Positions 1-5,027 of a stretch of 5,146 nucleotides of DNA are shown one piece after another. Position 1 is the first letter of the stretch, and each line of letters starts with the position of its first letter. The stretch is from the NCBI GenBank assembly GCA_023228745.1, contig JALOAP010000255.1, forward strand, positions 1 to 5,146, in the 5' to 3' direction. Position numbers and translations under genes: made by a program. Source of the stretch: Dehalococcoidia bacterium. GTDB lineage: Bacteria; Chloroflexota; Dehalococcoidia; Tepidiformales; Tepidiformaceae. Below the pieces are notes generated by a model. The model saw only the letters and a list, made by a program, of their open reading frames with translations. It was not told the origin of the DNA and made no database searches.

Positions 1-608
1 CGGTTATCCAGCAGCTTGGGCGGGGGCTGCGCTACAACCACGAGCTCCCGGAATCGCAGAACCTGCTCAACGTGTTCATCGGGCGCGACCCGCGTCTGGC
101 GCCAATCATCGAGCACATGGAGCGGGAGGTGCCGCCGGCGGCTGTGCGGCCCCGCGAGGATGCGGAACAGGCCGGGTACGACGTTCCGATCGAGCTCGAG
201 GAGGAACAACGGGAGGATGACGACTTCGGCGGGCGGCCGGAGATCGTTGACGTGATGGAGGCGGGAGACGCCTTCCTGGACCACACAGGACGCTTTGTCG
301 AAGGGCAGCAGCTCACGATGTTCGGCGTACCATCGCCTCTGCCTGCGGCGGCCGCAGCGCCGGTGGCGGAGCCTGAGGTGGTGGACCTCGCGGGGGAGAT
401 GCGGGACGCAGTGGAGTACTGCAAGCTCTGGACAAACCGGGCGGCGCGGCGAAGAGCGGAGATTCGCGGCAAGGGCGAGAACCATCATGCGCAGCTCAAC
501 CTCGCGTATGCGCGAGAAACGGGACGCAGGGGGACGCTTTCGACACCGCAAGAGTACCTGCACAAAGGCGACTGGATGAAGCGGATCTACCTGCGGATGC
601 TGGGGTAG
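1..608 (+). CDS. Superfamily 2 DEAD/DEAH-box helicase, C-terminal part (5' end outside window)
   Basis: The open frame enters from the left edge; the first complete codon is at 3 and the TAG stop is at 606-608, leaving 201 visible residues. The third to tenth visible residues read QQLGRGLR, which is helicase motif VI (Q-x-x-G-R-x-x-R), whose arginines contact ATP in SF2 enzymes. The following stretch, ending N-V-F-I-G-R-D-P-R, fits the last strand of the second RecA-like domain. After the core come an acidic segment (EEEQREDDD), an Ala/Pro-rich linker around PLPAAAAAPVAEPE, and a basic C-terminal domain containing HHAQLN and ending in MKRIYLRMLG. That small helical domain resembles the end of helicases seen in phages and restriction-type loci, but this is a loose impression. 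The nucleic-acid substrate cannot be told because motifs I-V lie outside. It converges with ybaK across 27 bp. The helicase assignment is firm; any subfamily is not. Confidence 0.8.
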   Translation, partial: VIQQLGRGLRYNHELPESQNLLNVFIGRDPRLAPIIEHMEREVPPAAVRPREDAEQAGYDVPIELEEEQREDDDFGGRPEIVDVMEAGDAFLDHTGRFVEGQQLTMFGVPSPLPAAAAAPVAEPEVVDLAGEMRDAVEYCKLWTNRAARRRAEIRGKGENHHAQLNLAYARETGRRGTLSTPQEYLHKGDWMKRIYLRMLG

Positions 609-635
609 CCGGCAGCGCACCTGCCGGTTCGAACC
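609..635. terminator. Hairpin plus palindrome between convergent helicase and ybaK genes
   Basis: CCGGCAG at 609-615 pairs perfectly with CTGCCGG at 621-627 around the 5-base loop CGCAC. It overlaps the start of a 10-bp palindrome, GGTTCGAACC, at 626-635. Neither side has a T-run, so a classical intrinsic terminator is not demonstrated. Position between two stop codons facing each other is the main argument for a transcription-ending role. The palindrome looks like a tRNA T-loop consensus, but no tRNA folds here. Confidence 0.35.
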
Positions 636-1145
636 CTAGTCGCGGGACGGGTTGGCTGCTTGCGCCGAACAGCCGGACACCGGGCGGGCGCCCGTGAGGG
701 CGAGCAGATCCGGCACGGGAAGCCGCACATCAAATCCGCGCTGACCGGCCGAGACGAGGATGTGGGTCAGCTCTGTCGCGCGTTGGTCGATGTAGACCGG
801 GAAGCCCTTTCCGGCGAGCGCCAGGGCGCTGATGCCACCGACCTTCAGGCCCGTGTGGCGCTCGGCGTCCACGTGGCTCGCCATGCGCAGCTTCTTCGCG
901 CCGAGTGCGGCGGCGAGCGCCTTGAGATCGAGTTCGCTGCCGGCGGGCATCATCACAAGGTTCGGCTTGCCCTTCGGCGGGTCGTGTTCGACAACAAGGG
1001 TCTTGTACACCTCGTGTGCCGCCATCCCGGTCGCTCGTGCTACTTCCTCGGCGGAACGGATGGAGGCGTCGAACTCGAACACTTCGTGCGGCACTTTGCG
1101 CTGTTCGAGCATGCGCACGGCGAGGGGCTTCTGGCGTTTGCTCAC
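636..1145 (-). CDS. ybaK: YbaK/EbsC-family aminoacyl-tRNA deacylase
   Basis: This is a 169-residue protein, close to E. coli YbaK (159). The family hydrolyses mischarged tRNA in the cytoplasm, typically Cys-tRNA(Pro) made by prolyl-tRNA synthetase, acting in trans as a proofreading factor. The sequence shows the YbaK signature through its length: an N-terminal segment with PHEVFEFD, then EVYKTLV with the invariant lysine at residue 48 (equivalent to the active-site Lys of YbaK), LVMMPAGSELDLKALA, and the GGISAL loop at 103-108 that lines the substrate pocket. The start is GTG at 1145-1143. An in-frame TAG lies eight codons upstream, no other start codon fits between, and AAGGGGA lies about 10 bases before the GTG. 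The gene is divergent from the GIY-YIG gene and convergent with the helicase, so it is probably transcribed alone. The precise substrate (Cys versus Ala or another amino acid) cannot be read from the sequence. Confidence 0.93.
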   Translation of the reverse strand: MSKRQKPLAVRMLEQRKVPHEVFEFDASIRSAEEVARATGMAAHEVYKTLVVEHDPPKGKPNLVMMPAGSELDLKALAAALGAKKLRMASHVDAERHTGLKVGGISALALAGKGFPVYIDQRATELTHILVSAGQRGFDVRLPVPDLLALTGARPVSGCSAQAANPSRD

Positions 1146-1243
1146 GCGGGAATTGTCCCCTTGGACCTAAGGGCCCGGCAAACAAGGGAGCTTGCCGAGC
1201 AGGCGGCCAGGGCGAAGGATGGGAGTGCCTACGGAGGGATGAG
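1146..1243. promoter_or_regulatory. Divergent intergenic region between ybaK and the GIY-YIG gene
   Basis: These 98 bases must carry the start signals for both flanking genes. For the rightward gene, TTGCCG (1192-1197) and AAGGAT (1215-1220) are 17 bases apart and could be weak -35/-10 elements, followed by a strong ribosome site GGAGGG at 1233-1238, five bases before the ATG. The imperfect inverted repeat GGCAA...TTGCC at 1177-1196 (5-bp arms, 10-base spacer) is a possible operator. No convincing leftward -10 box is visible. The promoter calls are tentative; only the ribosome site is clear. Confidence 0.3.
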
Positions 1244-1759
1244 ATGTCTGAGCGCGAACGGCGCCGGCAGTTGAAGTCGGAATACCGCGAGTCCACGACT
1301 GAAGCGGGCGTGTATTTGATCGTGAACGAGCGGACGAACAAGGCGCTCTTAGGCTCCACGCGAAACCTGGGGAGTCTTCGGAACCGGGTGGAGTTCGCGA
1401 AGGCCACGAACTCGCCGAGCGCGCTGGATGGCCGCCTCGCCGCCGACATCCGGGAATTTGGCATCGAAGTGTTCTCTCTGCGCGTGCTCGAGGCGTTCGA
1501 GCCCGAACCAACGATGTCGACAGCGGAAGTTCTGCGCGACCTATCGGCGCTGGAGGAACTGTGGCGGGAGCGGCTCGACACGGAGGGCGCTGTACACATA
1601 GCAGATTGGGCGGGGAGGGCAGGCCGCCCTAGAATGCGCCCATTCCACAAAGGGGATCGACGTGATCACGATTGTTGCGACACTCCAGGCTGCGCCTGGC
1701 AAGGAAGACGAACTGCGGGCGGCGCTCACCGAGATGGTGGAGAACGTGAAGGAGCATGA
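1244..1759 (+). CDS. Small stand-alone GIY-YIG-fold protein with aberrant C-terminal extension
   Basis: The ATG at 1244 is preceded by GGAGGG with a 5-base gap. The frame runs 171 residues to TGA at 1757-1759. Residues 22-39 carry GVY, then 10 residues, then LLGST, the spacing of the GIY-YIG core. An arginine-bearing helix (LRNRVEFA, 45-52) follows, and LEELWRERL at 103-111 is an acidic helix like those ending small GIY-YIG proteins. The family contains nucleases, but here the second motif has Leu for the YIG tyrosine, so cleavage activity is doubtful. The conserved part ends near residue 112. The remaining ~60 residues are Arg/Gly/His/Cys-rich, look like out-of-frame translation, and overlap the next gene by 98 bp. 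A TAG in the neighbouring frame at 1599-1601 would give about 118 residues after a one-base shift, closer to the expected size. The gene body is probable; the true 3' end is uncertain. Confidence 0.68.
   Translation: MSERERRRQLKSEYRESTTEAGVYLIVNERTNKALLGSTRNLGSLRNRVEFAKATNSPSALDGRLAADIREFGIEVFSLRVLEAFEPEPTMSTAEVLRDLSALEELWRERLDTEGAVHIADWAGRAGRPRMRPFHKGDRRDHDCCDTPGCAWQGRRTAGGAHRDGGEREGA
1606..1635 (+). promoter_or_regulatory. Candidate promoter for the ABM gene
   Basis: TTGGGC (1606-1611) and TAGAAT (1630-1635) are separated by 18 bases; the -10 matches TATAAT at five of six positions. Transcription would begin near 1642, shortly before the ribosome site AAGGGGA at 1650-1656. The same -10 hexamer recurs before the SDR operon. 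The promoter lies inside the questionable tail of the GIY-YIG frame. Confidence 0.45.
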
Positions 1760-1970
1760 GGCGGGCAGGGCGCTGGCCTATTCGCTGCACACAGCGGACA
1801 AGGAGCCGGGTGTCTTCATGTTCTATGAGCAGTACGCGGACAAGGCGGCGCTCGACGCGCACGGCACGACGCCGCACATGAAGGCGATGGGGCAGAAGCT
1901 CGCGGCGGGCCAGCTGCTGGCCGGGCGGCCTTCGATCACCCACTACACCCAGATCGCCGGCGTCTCCTAG
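1662..1970 (+). CDS. Antibiotic biosynthesis monooxygenase (ABM) domain protein, putative quinol monooxygenase-like
   Basis: This 102-residue protein has the form of a single ABM ferredoxin-like domain, the usual size for stand-alone members, which act as cytoplasmic dimers. The N-terminus MITIVATLQAAPGKEDELRAAL gives the first strand and helix. FMFYEQYADKAALDAH in the middle is the hallmark strand-helix with E-x-Y-x-[DS]-x-x-A-x-x-x-H, and HMKAMGQKLAA gives the closing helix. Family members include cofactor-free quinol oxygenases, haem-degrading enzymes and proteins without known activity; nothing here decides among them. The GTG start at 1662 is supported by AAGGGGA five bases upstream and by the fit of the first strand, with a TAGAAT promoter just before. 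The stop is TAG at 1968-1970. The first 98 bases overlap the running-on GIY-YIG frame; this gene's frame is the credible one there. Confidence 0.88.
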   Translation: MITIVATLQAAPGKEDELRAALTEMVENVKEHEAGRALAYSLHTADKEPGVFMFYEQYADKAALDAHGTTPHMKAMGQKLAAGQLLAGRPSITHYTQIAGVS

Positions 1971-1988
1971 TATCGAGGGATTCAATGG

Positions 1989-2014
1989 GGGTACGGGCGT
2001 ACTTGCCCGTACCC
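1989..2014. repeat. Perfect 10-bp stem-loop in the leader of uppP
   Basis: GGGTACGGGC at 1989-1998 is exactly complementary to GCCCGTACCC at 2005-2014, around the 6-base loop GTACTT. It lies 18 bases after the ABM stop and 25 bases before the uppP ATG. No T-run follows on either strand, which argues against a standard intrinsic terminator. It may be an RNA structure in the uppP leader, an mRNA-end stabiliser for the ABM transcript, or a protein-binding dyad. Confidence 0.6.
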
Positions 2015-2039
2015 ACGCCAGAACGCACCCTCGCCCCCG

Positions 2040-2861
2040 ATGGACCTGCTCCGTGCGGTCGTCCTGGGGATAATCCAGGGCCTCACCGAATTTCTCCCGA
2101 TCAGTTCATCCGGCCACCTCATCCTCGTCCCGGCGCTGTTCAAGTGGCCGGACCAGGGGCTGGCGTTTGACGTTGGGTTGCACCTCGGGACACTGGTCGC
2201 GCTGCTCCTGTATTTCTGGCGGGACTGGTGGGTGATGGCAACGACGGGGTTGCGCGACCTGGGCCAGCATTCTCTGCGCTTTCGCAAGTACCAACCGGAA
2301 AGCCAATTGCTCTGGCTTATCGCACTCGGATCGGTGCCGACGGCGATAGTCGGTCTACTGTTCGATGACTGGTTCGAGGCGAACGTGCGGCAGGCGTGGC
2401 TGGTTGCGGTGGCGCTAGCCATCGTCGGGACGATCATGCTGGTGGCCGACCGAAAGACGGGCGACTGCCGAACGGTGAAGGACATCGGTATGCGGGATGC
2501 GGTGTTCATCGGGCTGGCGCAGGCGTGCGCGCTGGTTCCCGGAGTCTCGCGCTCGGGGGCGACGATTAGCATGGCGCTATTTCGCGACTTCCGGCGGAGC
2601 GACGCGGCACGATTCGCGTTTCTGCTGGGGACCCCCGCATTCGTGGGTGCGGCATTGTTCAAGTCGGCGGAAATGCGCTCCGACATGGACGGCGGTGTGA
2701 CCGAACTCGCCGTGGGCTTCCTGGTCTCGGCGCTGGTTGGGCTGGCCGTGATTCACTTCCTCTTGCGGTATCTCCAGACGCGAAACCTGGTGCCCTTCGT
2801 GGCCTATCGCTACGGTGCGGCGATCCTGACCCTGGTCATCGCTGCCGTTCGCGTCGCCTAG
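2040..2861 (+). CDS. uppP: Undecaprenyl-diphosphatase (UppP/BacA)
   Basis: This integral membrane phosphatase converts undecaprenyl diphosphate to undecaprenyl phosphate, regenerating the lipid carrier for peptidoglycan and other envelope polymers; overexpression gives bacitracin resistance. The protein has 273 residues, the same as the E. coli enzyme. The first conserved block, QGLTEFLPISSSGHL at 13-27, contains the acidic/Gln motif (Q13, E17) and the conserved His26. The second, PGVSRSGAT at 167-175, contains the catalytic Arg171. Several hydrophobic segments span the chain, for example around 45-60, 91-108, 119-136, 191-208, 221-240 and 259-272. The ATG at 2040 is the only possible start, because no ATG, GTG or TTG lies between it and the in-frame TAG at 1968-1970, and the N-terminus matches the family. 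No Shine-Dalgarno sequence is visible in the C-rich bases before it. It probably forms its own unit, with a hairpin in the leader. Confidence 0.97.
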   Translation: MDLLRAVVLGIIQGLTEFLPISSSGHLILVPALFKWPDQGLAFDVGLHLGTLVALLLYFWRDWWVMATTGLRDLGQHSLRFRKYQPESQLLWLIALGSVPTAIVGLLFDDWFEANVRQAWLVAVALAIVGTIMLVADRKTGDCRTVKDIGMRDAVFIGLAQACALVPGVSRSGATISMALFRDFRRSDAARFAFLLGTPAFVGAALFKSAEMRSDMDGGVTELAVGFLVSALVGLAVIHFLLRYLQTRNLVPFVAYRYGAAILTLVIAAVRVA

Positions 2862-2882
2862 CGAGCGCGCCGGCCCACCTGG

Positions 2883-2910
2883 TTGGTCATTCCTCTTCGC
2901 CGGATAGAAT
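2883..2910 (+). promoter_or_regulatory. Candidate promoter of the SDR operon
   Basis: TTGGTC (2883-2888) and TAGAAT (2905-2910) are 16 bases apart, in the 55-base gap after uppP. The -10 is identical to that before the ABM gene. The predicted transcription start, six to seven bases downstream, falls on or next to the GTG at 2917, so the transcript would have a leader of about 15 bases if the ATG at 2932 is used, or none if the GTG is used. Confidence 0.5.
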
Positions 2911-2918
2911 CGGGGCGT

Positions 2919-2924
2919 GGAGGA
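2919..2924 (+). promoter_or_regulatory. Ribosome binding site deciding the start of the first SDR
   Basis: GGAGGA lies seven bases before the ATG at 2932, a near-ideal Shine-Dalgarno arrangement. It falls inside the codons that would be translated if the GTG at 2917 were the start, which favours the ATG as the main start. Confidence 0.6.
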
Positions 2925-2931
2925 CTCCGGA

Positions 2932-3762
2932 ATGGTGTTAGAGAAACTACGGCTCGATGGTCCGCCCCGGCGGGTCGCGATTGTGACCGGTGGTGGACGC
3001 GGGCTCGGACGTGAGATGGCGCTCGCGCTGTCGGAGGCGGGCGCCGACGTATGCATCGCGAGCCGCACACAGAGCCAGCTTGACGCAACTGCCGATTTCA
3101 TCGCGGAACGGAGCGGACGGCGTCCGCTCACGGTGAGCATGGATGTGCGCGAGCGCGAACAGTGCGATGCGCTCATCGAGCAGACGGTGACGCACTTCGG
3201 CAGGCTCGACATCCTGATGAACAACGCGGGCATCGGGGATGCCCGGGGCGGCGGGACCCAGGTCGACCAGCTCTCGGACGACGACTGGGCGGACGCGATC
3301 GCCGTCAACCTGAACAGCGCGTTCTACTGCTCGCGGGCGGCGGTGCGGGTCTTCCGAAAGCAGGACCAGGGTGGCGTCATCGTGAATGTGGCGAGCGGCA
3401 CGGCGATGCGCATGTACCCAATGGGGCTTGGCTATGCCTCGGCGAAGGGCGCAGTGATGTCGATGACACGGAGCCTGGCAGCACAGGTTGTGGGCGATGG
3501 GATTCGCGTGAACGGTATTGTGCCGGGCTTCATTCTGCAGAGCCCACCGGAGACGGAGGAGCAGCGGGAGCAGGCCGCACAACGGGGCCGGTTCAACAGC
3601 ACCGGACGGCTCGGCGAAGCGTGGGAGCTCGGGCCCCTCGCGGTGTTCCTGTGCTCGGACGCCTCTGCCTACATCACCGGCGAGCACTTCGTCATCGATG
3701 GCGGCGGGATGGCAGGCGGTATCGCGCCGACGGGCTGGCCGGCGCCGGGGGTGACGGTATGA
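2932..3762 (+). CDS. Short-chain dehydrogenase/reductase (classical SDR), first of a coupled pair
   Basis: From the ATG at 2932 the protein has 276 residues; a GTG at 2917 would add five. It is a cytoplasmic NAD(P)-dependent oxidoreductase of the classical SDR type. The Rossmann motif TGGGRGLG is at 19-26, the NNAG structural motif at 97-100, and the catalytic tetrad is Asn126, Ser155, Tyr168 and Lys172 (YASAK). Near the C-terminus are VNGIVPGF, an RLGEAWELGPLAVFLCSDAS block and the usual I-x-G-x-x-F-V-I-D-G-G-G ending, followed by a short unusual Gly/Pro tail. Arg45, just after the second strand (ASRT), suggests preference for NADP(H), an inference from the family. The substrate is unknown; similarity to 3-oxoacyl-ACP reductase-type proteins is generic. 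The ATGA overlap with the next SDR implies translational coupling. A TAGAAT promoter lies directly upstream. The ATG is preferred because GGAGGA precedes it by seven bases and MVLEKLRLDG is a typical SDR N-terminus. Confidence 0.93.
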   Translation: MVLEKLRLDGPPRRVAIVTGGGRGLGREMALALSEAGADVCIASRTQSQLDATADFIAERSGRRPLTVSMDVREREQCDALIEQTVTHFGRLDILMNNAGIGDARGGGTQVDQLSDDDWADAIAVNLNSAFYCSRAAVRVFRKQDQGGVIVNVASGTAMRMYPMGLGYASAKGAVMSMTRSLAAQVVGDGIRVNGIVPGFILQSPPETEEQREQAAQRGRFNSTGRLGEAWELGPLAVFLCSDASAYITGEHFVIDGGGMAGGIAPTGWPAPGVTV

Positions 3763-4550
3763 AGGACTGGGAACGAAAGCCGGGGTTCGACCTCAGCGGA
3801 AAGAAGGCGCTGGTCGTCGGGTTCGGGAACCCGGTGGGTGAGGCGGTAGCGCTTGCGCTGGCGGAAGCCGGAGCCGATGTGGCGGCGGCCTCCGCGACGC
3901 TCGATGGTGAGGAAGTGATGGCGGCGAAGCGGGTGGCGAAGCGCGTCACACAGCTCGGCCGTACGTCGATGTCGCAGGGCTGGGATGTGACGCTCCCGAC
4001 GAACGTGCAGGTTGGCCTGCGGCAGCTCGTGAAGGAATTCGGGACGCCGAGCATCCTGGTGTTCAACGGCGACGCGGAACTCTGGAAGCCGGCGACGAAA
4101 ATTACCGATAGCGAGTTCGCGAACGTGCAGCAGGTGAACCAGAGCGGCGCCTACTACGCGGCCCGCTCGTTCCTTCGTGAGCGGAAGGACACCGAGGTGC
4201 CGGGGCGGCTGATCTTCGTGACCAGCATCCTCGGGGAACGTGGCGTCGGCTGGAATACGGGCTACGCGGTGACCAAGAGTGGTGCGCTGGGCCTCATGCT
4301 TGGGCTGAGCCAGGAGTTCGGTCAGCAGAACGTGACGGCCAACGCCATCTCGACCGGGTGGATGGAGTGGACACCCGGGCGCGGACCCGACGATATCGGC
4401 GAAAACCGGCTGATGCGGTTTATCCCGATGCGGCGATTCGGCAAAGCGGAGGATGTGGCTCCGCTGGCGGTGCTGCTTGCGTCGGACGCGGCCGGGTACC
4501 TGAACGGGCAGGTATTTCACGTCGATGGTGGCGTTTCGCAACACCTGTAG
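3759..4550 (+). CDS. SDR-family oxidoreductase with degenerate cofactor motif, second of the pair
   Basis: This 263-residue protein starts at ATG 3759, whose last two bases form part of the TGA that ends the first SDR (ATGA), so it is probably translated by coupled ribosomes; GGGGGTG lies just upstream. The fold is clearly SDR: Asn127 (QQVNQSG), Ser156 (VTS), Tyr169 and Lys173 (YAVTK) reproduce the catalytic tetrad, and the C-terminus has MRRFGKAEDVAPLAVLLASDAAGYLNG and F-H-V-D-G-G. The cofactor site departs from the norm. The expected T-G-x-x-x-G-x-G reads V-G-F-G-N-P-V-G at 20-27, the NNAG motif is replaced by FNGD at 102-105, and no acidic or Arg selector is seen after the second strand (AAASATLD). 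It may bind its nucleotide differently, use it weakly, or serve as partner to the first SDR. The substrate is unknown. The stop is TAG at 4548-4550, before a strong hairpin. Confidence 0.92.
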   Translation: MKDWERKPGFDLSGKKALVVGFGNPVGEAVALALAEAGADVAAASATLDGEEVMAAKRVAKRVTQLGRTSMSQGWDVTLPTNVQVGLRQLVKEFGTPSILVFNGDAELWKPATKITDSEFANVQQVNQSGAYYAARSFLRERKDTEVPGRLIFVTSILGERGVGWNTGYAVTKSGALGLMLGLSQEFGQQNVTANAISTGWMEWTPGRGPDDIGENRLMRFIPMRRFGKAEDVAPLAVLLASDAAGYLNGQVFHVDGGVSQHL

Positions 4551-4592
4551 GCGGGCGGGCAGCCGGCAGCCGGGCCGGCATCGGGGATTCGA

Positions 4593-4620
4593 CGAGGGAG
4601 AGGCCAATGCCTCTCCCTCG
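4593..4620. terminator. Strong hairpin, probable bidirectional terminator between convergent operons
   Basis: CGAGGGAGAGGC (4593-4604) and GCCTCTCCCTCG (4609-4620) form a perfect 12-bp stem with the 4-base loop CAAT. The stem sits 42 bases after the second SDR stop and 8 bases from the DUF6285 stop on the other strand. The plus side is followed only by CTTTGC, so the T-run is weak, as often seen in high-GC genomes. A second GC hairpin (GCCGGC at 4562-4567 and 4574-4579) precedes it. Confidence 0.7.
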
Positions 4621-4628
4621 CTTTGCAG

Positions 4629-5027
4629 CTAGTCCTTTGTGGCCTCCGCGAGCCGTGGATCGGAGACGAGGAGGCGAAGGTGGGTGATGCGGCGGAGGTG
4701 GGCGATCACGTCGCGACGGTAGTCGCCCGAATCGGCATCGCCGGCTTGGATACGCTCGGCGAGGTCCGTGTTGCGCTGGTGGATGCGCTGGCGGAGCGCG
4801 GGGAGTCCGTCCGGGCGCTCTTCGACCCCGAGCAGGCTGTTCAGGCCAGCCCACTCCTCGGCCAGGTGCTCCTCTTCGGTTGCGAGTTCGCGACGCACCA
4901 TCTGCAGGACGTTGGCGGCGACGCGCGCATGGAAACTGATGCGCCCGGAGGTGTTGGGCATCACGTCGTTTTGGAGGTAGGTGGCGACCGCTTCGAGCAG
5001 TTCGTCGACGGTTGGCCGGTCCTGCAT
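4629..5027 (-). CDS. DUF6285 domain-containing protein
   Basis: This 132-residue, soluble, largely helical protein begins MQDRPTVDELLEAVATYL and continues with SFHARVAANVLQMVRREL, the pattern I associate with DUF6285. No biochemical function is established for the family. The N-terminal half holds the conserved features (QDRP, ELLEAV, the F-H-x-R-V-A-A-N block). The C-terminal half, with RQRIHQRNTDLAERIQAG and a run of charged helix, is more variable. The ATG at 5027-5025 overlaps the TGA of the upstream gene by one base (TGATG), and GAGGGGG about seven bases before it lies within that gene, so translation is coupled. From general knowledge, these proteins tend to be encoded beside APH-like phosphotransferases and acyl-CoA dehydrogenases, as the upstream fragment here supports. 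A role assisting that enzyme set is an inference. The family name is recalled from sequence pattern only. Confidence 0.75.
   Translation of the reverse strand: MQDRPTVDELLEAVATYLQNDVMPNTSGRISFHARVAANVLQMVRRELATEEEHLAEEWAGLNSLLGVEERPDGLPALRQRIHQRNTDLAERIQAGDADSGDYRRDVIAHLRRITHLRLLVSDPRLAEATKD

Noticed and set aside
605..655. Possible tRNA gene or 3' fragment because of the GGTTCGAACC motif
   Set aside because: The bases flanking the T-loop-like motif do not pair as a 5-bp T-stem on either strand, and no anticodon arm or acceptor stem can be drawn around it; the ybaK stop also lies at 636-638.
1239..1274. ATG at 1239 as the start of a gene just before the GIY-YIG start
   Set aside because: It is in another frame that ends at 1274; the ATG at 1244 has the correct ribosome-site spacing and leads into the GIY-YIG motif.
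730..1650. Long reverse-strand open frame spanning ybaK and the GIY-YIG gene
   Set aside because: It lies in a different frame from ybaK, is extremely Arg/Ser/Pro-rich with no recognisable motif, and is explained by GC-biased third codon positions of the genes on the other frames.
2947..3687. Reverse-strand open frame opposite the first SDR
   Set aside because: It is a mirror of the SDR coding sequence, His/Arg/Ala-rich with no domain; the plus-strand protein has complete SDR motifs.
3162..3758. N-terminal extension of the second SDR within the first SDR gene
   Set aside because: The frame is open but its translation is low-complexity Gly/Arg-rich; the SDR fold begins just after the ATG at 3759, which has the coupled ATGA context.
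3669..4607. Long reverse-strand open frame opposite the second SDR
   Set aside because: Its composition (Arg, Pro, His) is that of an antisense shadow, and it covers the terminator hairpin; the plus-strand SDR is unambiguous.
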